From positions 3,100,001-3,164,000 of the forward strand of contig NZ_CP133771.1 of the NCBI RefSeq assembly GCF_031348265.1: 64,000 bases of DNA. The letters run 5' to 3'. This DNA comes from Streptomyces collinus (GTDB lineage Bacteria; Actinomycetota; Actinomycetes; Streptomycetales; Streptomycetaceae). Of the stretch, positions 7,776 through 17,006 are shown one piece after another. Position numbers and translations under genes: made by a program. Position 1 is the stretch's first letter. Every line of letters begins with the position of its first letter. The notes under the pieces were generated by a model. It was not told the origin of the DNA and ran no database searches. It was given only the letters and a program-made list of their open reading frames with translations.

Positions 7776-9041
7776 GTGAAACTCACCGTGGTCGGCGGAG
7801 GCTCGACCTACACCCCCGAACTCGTGGACGGCTTCGCCCGCCTGAGGGACACCCTGCCCGTCGAGGAACTGGTCCTGATGGACCCCGCCCAGGACCGCCT
7901 GGAGCTGGTGGGCGGCCTGGCCCGCCGCATCTTCGCCCGCCAGGACCACACGGGCCGCATCACCACGACGAGCAACCTCGACGAGGCGGTGAACGGCGCG
8001 GACGCGGTCCTCCTCCAGCTCCGCGTGGGCGGCCAGGCGGCCCGCCTGCAGGACGAGACCTGGCCCCTGGAGTGCGGCTGCGTGGGCCAGGAGACCACCG
8101 GCGCCGGCGGCCTGGCGAAGGCCCTGCGCACGGTCCCGGTCGTCCTGGACATCGCGGACCGCGTCCGCCGCACCAACCCCCGGGCCTGGATCATCGACTT
8201 CACGAACCCGGTGGGCATCGTGACCCGCGCCCTGCTCCAGGCGGGCCACAAGGCGGTGGGCCTGTGCAACGTGGCGATCGGCCTGCAGCGCAAGTTCGCG
8301 GCACTGCTGTCCGCGGCGCCCTCCGACATCCACCTGGACCACGTGGGCCTCAACCACCTGACCTGGGAGACGGCGGTACGCCTGGGCGGCCCGGAGGGCG
8401 AGGACGTCCTGCCGAAGCTGCTCGGCGAACACGGCGAGCGGATCGCCGCCGACCTCCGCCTGCCCCGCCCCCTGCTCGACACCCTGGGCGTGGTCCCCTC
8501 CTACTACCTGCGCTACTACTACGCGCACGACGAGGTCGTACGGGAACTCCGGACCAAGCCGTCCCGGGCGGCCGAAGTGGCTGCCATGGAAAGCGAGTTG
8601 CTGGCCCTGTACGCCGACCCGGCCCTGGACGAGAAGCCGGAGCTGCTCGGCAAGCGGGGCGGTGCCTTCTACTCGGAGGCGGCGGTGGACCTGGCTGCGG
8701 CCCTGCTGGGCGGCGGCGGCACGCCGTACCAGGCGGTGAACACGTACAACCGGGGCACGCTCCCCTTCCTCCCCGACGACGCGGTGATCGAGGTCCAGGC
8801 GGCCGTGGGCGCCCAGGGCGCGACCCCCCTCCCCGTACACCCCGTCGACCCCCTCTACGCGGGCCTGATGGCCGGCGTCACCGCCTACGAGCACCTGGCC
8901 CTCGAAGCCGCCCTGCACGGCGGCAGGGAACGCGTCTTCCGCGCCCTCCTCTCCCACCCCCTCATCGGCCAGTACGCGTACGCCGAGACGCTCACCGACC
9001 GGCTGATCGCACACAACCGGGAGCACCTCGCGTGGGCCTGA
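7776..9041 (+). CDS. csnH: family 4 glycosidase (6-phospho-beta-glucosidase type)
   Basis: A 421-residue glycoside hydrolase family 4 enzyme. GH4 enzymes cleave phosphorylated disaccharides by an NAD+-dependent oxidation-elimination mechanism with Mn2+. The N-terminal dinucleotide-binding motif is intact (VVGGGSTYTPELVDG, residues 5-19). The metal-site Cys is in VGLCNVAIG (Cys about 167), and the conserved DHVGLNHLTW His follows at about 195. It probably splits 6-phosphorylated glucosamine oligomers made by CsnK, releasing sugar phosphates into central metabolism. The GTG at 7776 has a GAGGGA ribosome site and fits the family N-terminus exactly; the open frame upstream is out of register with csnG. 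It overlaps csnK by 10 bases. Confidence 0.85.
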   Translation: MKLTVVGGGSTYTPELVDGFARLRDTLPVEELVLMDPAQDRLELVGGLARRIFARQDHTGRITTTSNLDEAVNGADAVLLQLRVGGQAARLQDETWPLECGCVGQETTGAGGLAKALRTVPVVLDIADRVRRTNPRAWIIDFTNPVGIVTRALLQAGHKAVGLCNVAIGLQRKFAALLSAAPSDIHLDHVGLNHLTWETAVRLGGPEGEDVLPKLLGEHGERIAADLRLPRPLLDTLGVVPSYYLRYYYAHDEVVRELRTKPSRAAEVAAMESELLALYADPALDEKPELLGKRGGAFYSEAAVDLAAALLGGGGTPYQAVNTYNRGTLPFLPDDAVIEVQAAVGAQGATPLPVHPVDPLYAGLMAGVTAYEHLALEAALHGGRERVFRALLSHPLIGQYAYAETLTDRLIAHNREHLAWA

Positions 9042-9997
9042 CCGTCCTCGCCATCGACGCGGGCAACAGCAAGACCGACGTCGCGATCGTGACGTCCGAC
9101 GGAGAGGTCCTGGCCACGGCACGCGGGGGCGGCTTCCGCCCGCCGGCCGTGGGCGTGGACACGGCGATGGACGACCTGGCCGAGACGGTGACACAGGCCC
9201 TCACCGCCGCGGGGCTCACCTCGGTCACCCAGGTCTCGGCGTGCCTGGCGAACGCCGACTTCCCCGTCGAGGAGGAGCAACTGGCCGCGGCGCTGCGAGC
9301 ACGCGCGTGGGGCAGGAGCGTGACGGTCCGCAACGACACCTTCGCGATCCTGCGGGCCGGTGTCACCGAACCCCGCGGCGTGGCGGTCGTCTGCGGCGCG
9401 GGCATCAACTGCGTGGGCATGCGCCCCGACGGCCGCACCGCCCGCTTCCCTGCCCTCGGCCGGGTCTCGGGCGACTGGGGCGGCGGCTGGGGCCTGTCCG
9501 AGGAGGCCCTCTGGCACGCCGCCCGGGCGGAGGACGGCCGCGGCGCCCCCACCGCCCTCGCCCGCACCCTCCCCGCCCACTTCGGCCTGCCCACCATGTA
9601 CGCCCTGATCGAGGCCCTGCACCTGGAGCACATCCCGCCGCTCCGACGCCACGAGCTGACCCCGGTCCTCTTCGCGACGGCCTCCGGCGGTGACCCGGTC
9701 GCCCGGACCATCGTGGAACGCCAGGCCGAAGAGGTTGCCGCCATGGCCGTCGTCGCCCTGACCCGCCTGGACCTCCTGTCCGAGGAGACCCCGGTCCTCC
9801 TGGGCGGCGGCGTCCTGGCGGCCCGTCATCCCCAACTGAACGACCGCATCGCCCACTTGCTCACGGAACGCGCCCCCAAGGCGGTCCCCCAGGTGGTGAC
9901 GGCGAGCCCGGTGCTGGGGGCGGCGCTGCTGGGCCTGGACAGAGTGGGCACGCGCGAGGGGGCGCAGGGGCGGTTGCGGAGGTACTACGGCGTGTGA
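9032..9997 (+). CDS. csnK: BadF/NagK-type sugar kinase, csn operon
   Basis: A 321-residue ASKHA-fold kinase of the BadF/BadG and N-acetylglucosamine kinase group. The first phosphate loop is at residues 6-16 (DAGNSKTDVAI). The adenosine-side motifs GAGINCVG (about 126-133) and the signature VSGDWGGGWGLSEEAL (about 147-162) are also present. It is expected to phosphorylate imported glucosamine or its oligomers in the cytoplasm before cleavage by CsnH. GTG 9032 lies inside the end of csnH with a 10-base overlap, which suggests coupled translation. It is the last gene of the operon; the next gene on the same strand starts 500 bases later. Confidence 0.85.
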   Translation: MGLTVLAIDAGNSKTDVAIVTSDGEVLATARGGGFRPPAVGVDTAMDDLAETVTQALTAAGLTSVTQVSACLANADFPVEEEQLAAALRARAWGRSVTVRNDTFAILRAGVTEPRGVAVVCGAGINCVGMRPDGRTARFPALGRVSGDWGGGWGLSEEALWHAARAEDGRGAPTALARTLPAHFGLPTMYALIEALHLEHIPPLRRHELTPVLFATASGGDPVARTIVERQAEEVAAMAVVALTRLDLLSEETPVLLGGGVLAARHPQLNDRIAHLLTERAPKAVPQVVTASPVLGAALLGLDRVGTREGAQGRLRRYYGV

Positions 9998-10499
9998 TCG
10001 CAAGGGCGGTTGCCGCTGAGCGGGGTGGGTCCGCAGCCCGGCGTAGCGGGGTGCCGCTGCGCCCACCCGTGCCGCCCTTAGCGGCACGCATGCCCGCAGC
10101 TGGGACGACCCGCACCCGCGTACGGCGAGAAGGGGCCGTGTCGGGGGGTGTCCGCCCGCAGCGGTTGGCGCGTCAACGAACAGTCAGTCGGCGTCCGACC
10201 CCATCGCGCCGTTCCGAGGACGGACACCCCCCGGCGCGGCCCCGACCCACCACCGGCGAGAAGGCGAAAGCGCGCGCCCCCCCACCCGGCGAAAGGCAAA
10301 GGCAGGCACGCACCCCACCCACGGGAACCGAACAACCTCCCCGTACGTGTTCCTGAACAAGGGGTGGTGCGAGGGGTGGTGCAAGGGGGCGCGAGCCGCG
10401 CTCCACGCTGCGATCCGATCAAGATCGAGGCAAGGCCGGTGCGGATGTCAGTCCCGGCAGCGATACTTGCGGCGACGGATGACCATGGGGGAGGTCACA
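9998..10499 (+). other. intergenic region before the signalling cassette
   Basis: About 500 bases with no convincing gene. Several overlapping open frames on both strands are GC-rich shadows without ribosome sites. The right end holds the GGGGGAGG ribosome site of the sensor gene, so the promoter for the 10.5-21.3 kb gene cluster probably lies here. I found no clear -35/-10 pair. Confidence 0.5.
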
Positions 10500-11951
10500 G
10501 TGACGTACACGCCGAAGAGCAGCCCGCCACCACCAGGCCCGGGCCTGCCCGTCCTGCCGGCGGTTCCGGCACAGGCGGCGCCCCCGGCCCGGCCCCCCGA
10601 GAACACCCCGGCCCCCGAGGCGCCCCCGGCGGCACCCCGCCGCACCGCCTTCGCCGAGGGCCTCGACCAGCTCCGTGCCGCCGCCACCACCGAACCAGGC
10701 CGCCTGCGCATCATCGGTGCCCTCCTCGCCCTCCTCGTCATCGCCTTCGGCGCCGTCACCGCCTGGCAGATGACCGACCGCGCGGCCGCCGCCGACGACG
10801 TCCTCACCCGCAGCCAGCCCCTCAGTTCGGACGCCGCCGACATCTACCGCTCCCTCGCCGACGCCAACACCGCCGCCTCCAGCGGCTTCCTCGCCGGCGG
10901 CCAGGAGTCGGCCGCCACCCGCGACCGCTACGAGCGGGACATCCGCACGGCCGCCGAGAAGCTCGTCAACGCCGCCGCCAACGCCGAACCGGGCTCTCCG
11001 TCCACGGCGACGATCGCCGAACTCAACAGACTCCTCCCGGAGTACAAGGGCCTGGTGGAGCGCGCCCGTACGTACAACCGCCAGGGATTCCCCGTCGGCG
11101 GCGCCTACCTGCGCTACGCCAACGAGAAGATGCAGAAGGAGATGCTCCCGGCGGCGGAGGACCTCTACACGAAGGAGAACCAGCGCCTCAGCGCGGACTA
11201 CGCGAGCGCCACGCCCTACCCCTGGGCGGCCATCGCCCTCGGCGTCGTCGCCCTGGCCGCCCTCGCGTGGGCCCAGCACCGCAACTATCAGCGGACGAAC
11301 AGGGTCCTGAACCACGGCCTGGTGACCGCCACGGTCACGGCCACGGTCGTCCTCCTCTGGCTGGTGGTCGGCCACACCATCGCCCGCGCGGGCCTGGACG
11401 ACTCCTACGACCACGGCGTCCGCTCCCTGAACGTCCTGCACGACGCGCGCATCGCCTCCCTCAAGGCCCGGGGCAACGAGAACCTGACCCTGGTGGCCCG
11501 CGGCGCGGAGACGAAGAAGATCGGCGAACAGACCTACGACGCCTACGACTACGACTTCGGCAGGGACATCAAGGCGCTGGCCGCGCGCCTGGCGGCGGCG
11601 GAGAAGCTAGCCGACGACACCTCGGGCGAGCGCCCCGTCACCGCCGCCGTGGGCAACATGACGGAGTGGAAGAAGCGCCACACCGCGGCCCGCGAGCAGG
11701 ACGAGAACGGCAACTACCAGCAGGCGCTGGACCGCGTCATCGGCAGCAAGGACGCGACGGGCGAGTGCTTCGACAGCGTCGACGAGAACCTGCGCACGGC
11801 ACTGGCGCACGAGGAGACGGAGTTCAAGCGCGCGGCCGGTGACGGCCGCGACGCGCTGACGGGCATGCCGGCCGGCGCGGCCGTACTGGCGGTGCTGGGC
11901 GCCGCGGGCTCGGTCCTGGGCATCGGCCGCAGGCTGTCGGAGTACCGGTGA
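10500..11951 (+). CDS. GlnX-like four-helix membrane sensor
   Basis: A 483-residue membrane protein. After a Pro-rich cytoplasmic tail (residues 1-60) come four predicted helices at about 75-97, 240-258, 272-294 and 455-472. They frame two extracytoplasmic segments (about 98-238 and 295-454) that look like helical-bundle ligand sensors: Ala/Glu/Arg-rich, with heptad patterning. This architecture and the order sensor - GlnH-like binding protein - PknG-like kinase match mycobacterial GlnX-GlnH-PknG, in which GlnX relays amino-acid availability across the membrane. I infer the same role. GTG 10500 is chosen because GGGGGAGG lies 5 nt upstream; in-frame ATGs at 10479 and 10485 are alternatives. 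Its stop overlaps the next possible start (GTGA at 11948). Confidence 0.7.
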   Translation: MTYTPKSSPPPPGPGLPVLPAVPAQAAPPARPPENTPAPEAPPAAPRRTAFAEGLDQLRAAATTEPGRLRIIGALLALLVIAFGAVTAWQMTDRAAAADDVLTRSQPLSSDAADIYRSLADANTAASSGFLAGGQESAATRDRYERDIRTAAEKLVNAAANAEPGSPSTATIAELNRLLPEYKGLVERARTYNRQGFPVGGAYLRYANEKMQKEMLPAAEDLYTKENQRLSADYASATPYPWAAIALGVVALAALAWAQHRNYQRTNRVLNHGLVTATVTATVVLLWLVVGHTIARAGLDDSYDHGVRSLNVLHDARIASLKARGNENLTLVARGAETKKIGEQTYDAYDYDFGRDIKALAARLAAAEKLADDTSGERPVTAAVGNMTEWKKRHTAAREQDENGNYQQALDRVIGSKDATGECFDSVDENLRTALAHEETEFKRAAGDGRDALTGMPAGAAVLAVLGAAGSVLGIGRRLSEYR

Positions 11952-11980
11952 ACGGGCCGGAGGCGAAGGGAGGAACGACC

Positions 11981-13003
11981 GTGCGAGACGCGCTCAGGGG
12001 CTGGGGCGGAGTGACCGCGATGGCAGTCGTGTGCGCCCTGGTGGCGCTGGTGGCCCTCTGCCTGCCGCTCACCACGGACACGACGTCCGCCCAGAACACC
12101 ACCGCGGCCACCCAGACCGCCCGGACCGCGGCGGAAGAGGACTGCGAGGCCCCCGAGAAGCAGACCCTCTCCCCCTCCTCCGCCGACGGCGACACCATCC
12201 GGGCGATCAAGAACCGCGAGGGCGAGAAGCGCAAACTGATCGTCGGCGTCGACCAGAACAGCTACCGCTGGGGCTACCGCAACCCCAACAGCGGCAAGAC
12301 CGCGGAGCTCGAAGGCTTCGACATCGACCTGGTCCACCGCATCGCCGAGGACATACTCGGCGACCCGGACGCCGTGCAGTTCAAGGCGATCCCCACCGAC
12401 CAGCGCATCCCGGCCATCAAGGACGGCCGCGTGGACATGGTCGTCCGCACGATGACGATCAACTGCGCCCGCATCGCCGACGTCGCCTTCTCCGCGCCCT
12501 ACTTCAAGACGGGCCAGCAGGTCCTGGCCCCGAAGTCCTCCCCCGTCGAGGGGTACGACGACACGCTCGCCGGCCGCAGGATCTGCACGGCGGCGGGCTC
12601 CACCGCGTACTCCACCCTGGAGGCGGACAAGAAGGACGGCGACCTCCCGGCCAGTACCGACATCTCCACCACCGTGCCGAACCAACTCGACTGCCTGGTG
12701 CGGCTCCAGCTCGGCGAGGTCGACGCCGTCGTCACCGACGGCGCGCTCGCGGCGAGCCAGGCGGCACAGGATCCGACGGTCCAGCTCAAGGGCGACGCCT
12801 TCACTGCCGAGTACTACGGCGTGGCGATGAAGAAGGACGCGGACGACCTGGTACGCCGGGTCAACCAGATCCTGGTGGACTACCGCAAGGACACCGCGAA
12901 CGGCTGGCAGGCGTCGTACGACCATTGGCTGTCGGCAACACTGGGCAAGGATGCGAAGAAGTCGGAACCACCGGCACCGCAGTACCTCCGCACCACCGGC
13001 TGA
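11981..13003 (+). CDS. GlnH-like amino-acid binding protein, membrane-anchored
   Basis: A 340-residue solute-binding protein of bacterial family 3 (polar amino acid type). An N-terminal hydrophobic helix (about residues 11-29) without a lipobox cysteine acts as signal or anchor. The binding domain follows: KLIVGVDQNSYRWGY, then ELEGFDIDLVHRIAEDILG and IPAIKDGRVDMVVRTMTI, the standard strand-helix signatures. In the mycobacterial system the partner GlnH senses Glu/Asp and signals to PknG through GlnX. No transporter permease or ATPase is encoded nearby, which argues for sensing rather than uptake. GTG 11981 has a strong GGGAGG site; GTG 11948, overlapping the upstream stop, is the alternative and adds 11 residues. 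Confidence 0.78.
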   Translation: MRDALRGWGGVTAMAVVCALVALVALCLPLTTDTTSAQNTTAATQTARTAAEEDCEAPEKQTLSPSSADGDTIRAIKNREGEKRKLIVGVDQNSYRWGYRNPNSGKTAELEGFDIDLVHRIAEDILGDPDAVQFKAIPTDQRIPAIKDGRVDMVVRTMTINCARIADVAFSAPYFKTGQQVLAPKSSPVEGYDDTLAGRRICTAAGSTAYSTLEADKKDGDLPASTDISTTVPNQLDCLVRLQLGEVDAVVTDGALAASQAAQDPTVQLKGDAFTAEYYGVAMKKDADDLVRRVNQILVDYRKDTANGWQASYDHWLSATLGKDAKKSEPPAPQYLRTTG

Positions 13004-13083
13004 CACCCTGCTGAACCCGCGAGCACCCCACACCAGAAGACGACAGACGACACGCGACACACAACGGCAGCGAGAGGTGATCG

Positions 13084-14418
13084 ATGGGCGTCACGGGACC
13101 CACCGGGCCGGTGATGGACCGGGACGAGGTGGACCGTGCGCTGGCGCGGCTCGGCGCGGAGCACGAGGCGATCGAGACCTCGCTCCTCGCCCTGCAGGAC
13201 CACGCGGGCCGCAGACTCCTGGAGGGCGCCGAGCTCACCGGCGTCACCCAGGAGCGCTGGACGGCCACGGAGGCGTCGATCACGCTGCTGTGGACGTACT
13301 TCGACGCGTACACCGACGCGCTGCGCTCCGCCCGCGACATCCGTTCCCGCCGCCGCTGGTCCAGCCGCGAGGACCTGGCGGAGCTGACGGAACTGCTGAA
13401 CGGCGACGCGGTCACCGTCGCGGGCAGCGCCACGGCGACGGCCAACGCCCCCACCCTGCACGGCAGTCCGACGAAACTCAGCGAGCGCTACTCGCTCACC
13501 ACCCTCGTCGACCGGATGAACGAGCTGTACGCGACGAGCCTGGACATGGTGGTCGCCGCGGACGCGGTCTGGTCGGCCCTGCCGGCCCGGATCGACCTGC
13601 TCGCGGCGGAACTCCAGCGCACCCGGCGGCTGGCGCACTCGGTCGGCGTGCGCCCCGGCGAGCACCCCGCGGGCGACGACCTGGAGCGCATCACGCGGAT
13701 ACTGACGAAACTGCGCGAGCAGGTCGTCTCGGACCCGCTGGCCTTCTGGGTGGCCGCGGAGGGCAGTTCGGCGCCGGGCGGCGGCCGGCCGGACACGACG
13801 GTGTACGACCGCGAGGCGCGTGCGCTGGACGACGTACGCCGTGAGATCGACGCCGTACTGACCGTCCGGCAGGACGCCGAGAAGCGGATCGTGAAGCTGC
13901 GGGACCTCCTCAGCCGCGCGGACCGCACGCTGGCCGAGGCGCGCACGGCACGCGGCGAGGTGCTGGCGAAGATCGCGGCGACGGAGGTGCCGGTCGTCAG
14001 CGGCCCGCCGACCGTCCTGCAGGAGCAGCTGGCGGCGGCCGCGGAGTACCGCAGGCAGGCGCAGTGGCACCGGCTGTCCCCGCTGCTGGAGTCGCTGGAG
14101 CAGAAGGCCGAGGACGAACTGCTGCGCGCCCGTGAGTCATTGACCGCGGTCACCGCCCCGCTGGCGGTCCGCGCCGAGCTGCGCGGCCGGCTGGACGCGT
14201 ACAAGGCGAAGGTCGCCCGGCACGGCTTCGCCGAGGACACGCTGCTGGTGGAGCGGTACGAGAAGGCGCGCCGCATGCTGTGGAGCGCCCCGTGCGACCT
14301 GCGCGCGGCCGAGCAGGCGGTGCTGCGCTACCAGCACGCGGCGGCGGAGCTGTTCGGCGGCCCCAGGGTGCCGGAGCAGGGTGTGCCCGAGGACGACCGG
14401 AGGGGGCCGGGCGCGTGA
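13084..14418 (+). CDS. coiled-coil protein of the kinase cassette, function unknown
   Basis: A 444-residue soluble protein with no signal peptide, membrane segment or enzyme motif. It is almost entirely helical: residues 14-45, 65-90, 150-200 and 235-430 are rich in Ala, Glu, Arg and Leu in heptad-like order, so long coiled coils are likely, with a short flexible break near 115-130 (Thr/Ala-rich) and another near 218-232. It sits between the amino-acid sensor and the PknG-like kinase, and its stop overlaps the kinase start (GTGA at 14415), so it is probably a dedicated adaptor or scaffold of that kinase. I do not recognise a named family. An AGAGGTG ribosome site precedes ATG 13084. Confidence 0.75.
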   Translation: MGVTGPTGPVMDRDEVDRALARLGAEHEAIETSLLALQDHAGRRLLEGAELTGVTQERWTATEASITLLWTYFDAYTDALRSARDIRSRRRWSSREDLAELTELLNGDAVTVAGSATATANAPTLHGSPTKLSERYSLTTLVDRMNELYATSLDMVVAADAVWSALPARIDLLAAELQRTRRLAHSVGVRPGEHPAGDDLERITRILTKLREQVVSDPLAFWVAAEGSSAPGGGRPDTTVYDREARALDDVRREIDAVLTVRQDAEKRIVKLRDLLSRADRTLAEARTARGEVLAKIAATEVPVVSGPPTVLQEQLAAAAEYRRQAQWHRLSPLLESLEQKAEDELLRARESLTAVTAPLAVRAELRGRLDAYKAKVARHGFAEDTLLVERYEKARRMLWSAPCDLRAAEQAVLRYQHAAAELFGGPRVPEQGVPEDDRRGPGA

Positions 14419-17003
14419 GCGACGAGGGGGAGTCCATGAGTCAGGCACCGCAGGAGCCGCCCGGCGCGCAGCCACGCACCTGCCAGCGTCCCGCCTGCGA
14501 CGGTACGTACGAGGACGTGGGCGGGGGCGAGCTGTACTGCGACACCTGCGGTCTGGCCCCGGTCGTCGCGGCCGGGGGTCCCCCCTCCGGGGACGGCATG
14601 GTCGCTTCGCCCCCCACCGGCGTGACCGCCGGCGGCAGGGGCGGCTCCCGCGGGTCCGCGGGCAGCGGCAGTTCCCGCTCCAGCGGCCGCAGTTCGCGGA
14701 CGTCGTCGCAGTCGTCGAAGTCGCGCCGCTCGGTGTCGGGGCGCCTGTCGCGGTCCCTGTCGGGCAAGTCGACGGGCCGCTCGGTGTCGGTGCGCAGCTC
14801 CGGTTCGACCGCCGGTTCCGGGTCCCGGGGCCGGCTGGGCGCCGGTCTGGTGCAGGTGCCGCCGATCCCGCGGCCCGACCCGCGCGAGATGGTCCTGGAC
14901 AACCCCGAGGTGCCCGAGCGGAAGCGGTTCTGCTCGCGCTCCGACTGCGGCGCCCCGGTGGGCCGGGCGCGCGGCGACCGTCCGGGCCGCACGGAGGGCT
15001 TCTGCACCAAGTGCGGCCATCCGTACTCCTTCGTGCCGAAGCTCAAGGCCGGGGACGTGGTGCACGGCCAGTACGAGGTGGTCGGCTGCCTGGCGCACGG
15101 CGGGCTGGGCTGGATCTACCTCGCCGTCGACCGGGCGGTCTCGGACCGCTGGGTGGTCCTCAAGGGCCTGCTGGACACGGGCGACCAGGACGCGATGGCG
15201 GCGGCGATCTCCGAGCGGCGCTTCCTCGCGGAGATCGAGCACGCCAACATCGTGCGGATCTACAACTTCGTGGAACACCTGGACCAGCGCACGGGTTCGC
15301 TCGACGGCTACATCGTCATGGAGTACGTCGGCGGCAAGTCCCTCAAGGAGATCGCCAACGCCCGCCGCACCGCCCAGGGCAGGCGCGACCCGCTGCCGGT
15401 GGAGCAGGCGTGCGCTTACGGCATCGAGGCGCTGGAGGCGCTCGGGCACCTGCACAGCCGGAACCTGCTGTACTGCGACTTCAAGGTCGACAACGCGATC
15501 CAGACCGAGGACCAGCTGAAGCTGATCGACATGGGCGCGGTGCGCAGGATGGACGACGAGGAGTCGGCCATCTACGGCACGGTCGGCTACCAGGCCCCGG
15601 AGGTGGCGGAGGCGGGCCCGTCGGTGGCGAGCGACCTGTTCACCGTCGCCCGCACCCTGGCCGTTCTGACCTTCGACTTCCAGGGCTACACGAACGTCTA
15701 CGCCGACTCCCTGCCCGACCCGGACCACATCGAGGTGTTCCGGCAGTACGAGTCGTTCTACCGGCTCTTGGTCCGTGCCACCGACCCCGACCCGGCCCGC
15801 CGGTTCGCGTCCGCGCAGGAGATGACCGAGCAGCTGACGGGTGTACTGCGGGAGGTCGTCTCCCTCCAGACGGGCCGCGCCCGCCCGGCCCTTTCGACAC
15901 TGTTCGGGCCGGAACTTCGGGTGACGGACACGGAGTTGTTCCCGAGACTGGACGGCGAGGTGTCCCGTCTGGGGGCCCGGGTGGTGCGGCGGAGCGGGGC
16001 TCGTGCCGGTGCTCCCGCCGCCCTGCCCGATCCGCAGCGGCCGGGGCCCGCACACAGCCTCGTCAAGCCCGTCGACACCCCCTCCGCCGCGTTCGCCCTG
16101 CCCGTCCCGCGCGTCGACCCGACCGACCCCAACGCCGGTTTCCTGGCGGGCCTGATGACCTCGGCGCCCGCGGAACTGCTCGGCGCCCTGGCCGCCGCGC
16201 CGGCCCCGTCGATCGAGACCCGGCTGCGGCAGATCCGGGCCTGGCTGGAGACCGGTGATCCGGCCGCCGCACTGCAGGCGCTGGTCGCGCTGGAGGGCGA
16301 GCGGCCCGACGACTGGCGGGTGGTCTGGTACCGGGGCGTGGCCGCGCTGGTCACGGGCGACGACGAGGGCGCCGCGCTGGCCTTCGACGCGATCTACGAC
16401 GCCTTCCCGGGTGAGATCGCGCCCAAGCTGGCACTGGGCCTGTGCGCGGAGGTGCTGGGGCAGCTCGACAACGCCGCCGAGTACTACCGGCTGGTGTGGT
16501 CGACCGACCCGAGCTACGTGAGCGCCGCGTTCGGCCTGGCCCGCGTCCAGCTGGCGACCGGGGACCGGCTCGGTGCCGTACGGACGCTGGAGTCGGTCCC
16601 GGAGTCCTCCATCCACTACACGGCCGCCCGGGTGGCGGCCGTGCGGGCGCGGCTGCGGCAGCGCACGGCGAGCGCCTCCGACGCGGCGTTCCTGGGGGAT
16701 CTGACGGCGGCCGCCGCGCAGGTCGAGGCGCTGGAGGCGTACGGTCTGGATCCGGCGCGGCGGGAACAGTTGTCGGCCGAAGTCCTCGGTTGCGCGCTGG
16801 ACTGGGTACTCTCCGGGGGCCAGGGTTCCGCCCCTCCCGCCGCCGGGGGACGGACGCTGCTCGGCAGCGGCCTGGACGAGCGGGGCCTGCGTTTCGGCCT
16901 GGAACGCTCGTACCGCACGCTGGCCCGGCTGGCGCGGGGCGGCGAGGAGAGGATCGACCTGGTGGAACGTGCCAATCGTTACCGCCCCCGGACGTGGGTG
17001 TAG
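14415..17003 (+). CDS. PknG-like Ser/Thr protein kinase with zinc ribbons and TPR tail
   Basis: An 862-residue cytoplasmic kinase with the PknG layout. Two zinc-ribbon or rubredoxin-like modules (C23/C28/C42/C45 and C173/C178/C197/C200) flank a Ser/Arg/Gly-rich linker. The kinase domain follows at about residues 213-480: lysine in VVLK (K250), catalytic loop YCDFKVDN (D355, K357, N360), and DMG in place of DFG (D372). The C-terminal 300 residues form TPR-like helices. In mycobacteria PknG phosphorylates the FHA protein GarA to control glutamate metabolism; an FHA gene lies four genes downstream here. GTG 14415 overlaps the previous stop and follows GGAGGGGG; ATG 14436, after GAGGGGGAG, is an equally credible start. 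Confidence 0.88.
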   Translation: MSDEGESMSQAPQEPPGAQPRTCQRPACDGTYEDVGGGELYCDTCGLAPVVAAGGPPSGDGMVASPPTGVTAGGRGGSRGSAGSGSSRSSGRSSRTSSQSSKSRRSVSGRLSRSLSGKSTGRSVSVRSSGSTAGSGSRGRLGAGLVQVPPIPRPDPREMVLDNPEVPERKRFCSRSDCGAPVGRARGDRPGRTEGFCTKCGHPYSFVPKLKAGDVVHGQYEVVGCLAHGGLGWIYLAVDRAVSDRWVVLKGLLDTGDQDAMAAAISERRFLAEIEHANIVRIYNFVEHLDQRTGSLDGYIVMEYVGGKSLKEIANARRTAQGRRDPLPVEQACAYGIEALEALGHLHSRNLLYCDFKVDNAIQTEDQLKLIDMGAVRRMDDEESAIYGTVGYQAPEVAEAGPSVASDLFTVARTLAVLTFDFQGYTNVYADSLPDPDHIEVFRQYESFYRLLVRATDPDPARRFASAQEMTEQLTGVLREVVSLQTGRARPALSTLFGPELRVTDTELFPRLDGEVSRLGARVVRRSGARAGAPAALPDPQRPGPAHSLVKPVDTPSAAFALPVPRVDPTDPNAGFLAGLMTSAPAELLGALAAAPAPSIETRLRQIRAWLETGDPAAALQALVALEGERPDDWRVVWYRGVAALVTGDDEGAALAFDAIYDAFPGEIAPKLALGLCAEVLGQLDNAAEYYRLVWSTDPSYVSAAFGLARVQLATGDRLGAVRTLESVPESSIHYTAARVAAVRARLRQRTASASDAAFLGDLTAAAAQVEALEAYGLDPARREQLSAEVLGCALDWVLSGGQGSAPPAAGGRTLLGSGLDERGLRFGLERSYRTLARLARGGEERIDLVERANRYRPRTWV

Positions 17004-17006
17004 TTG

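Noticed and set aside
10078..10422. Possible minus-strand gene in the csnK-glnX gap
   Set aside because: No ribosome site, no recognisable domain and composition like other GC shadows.
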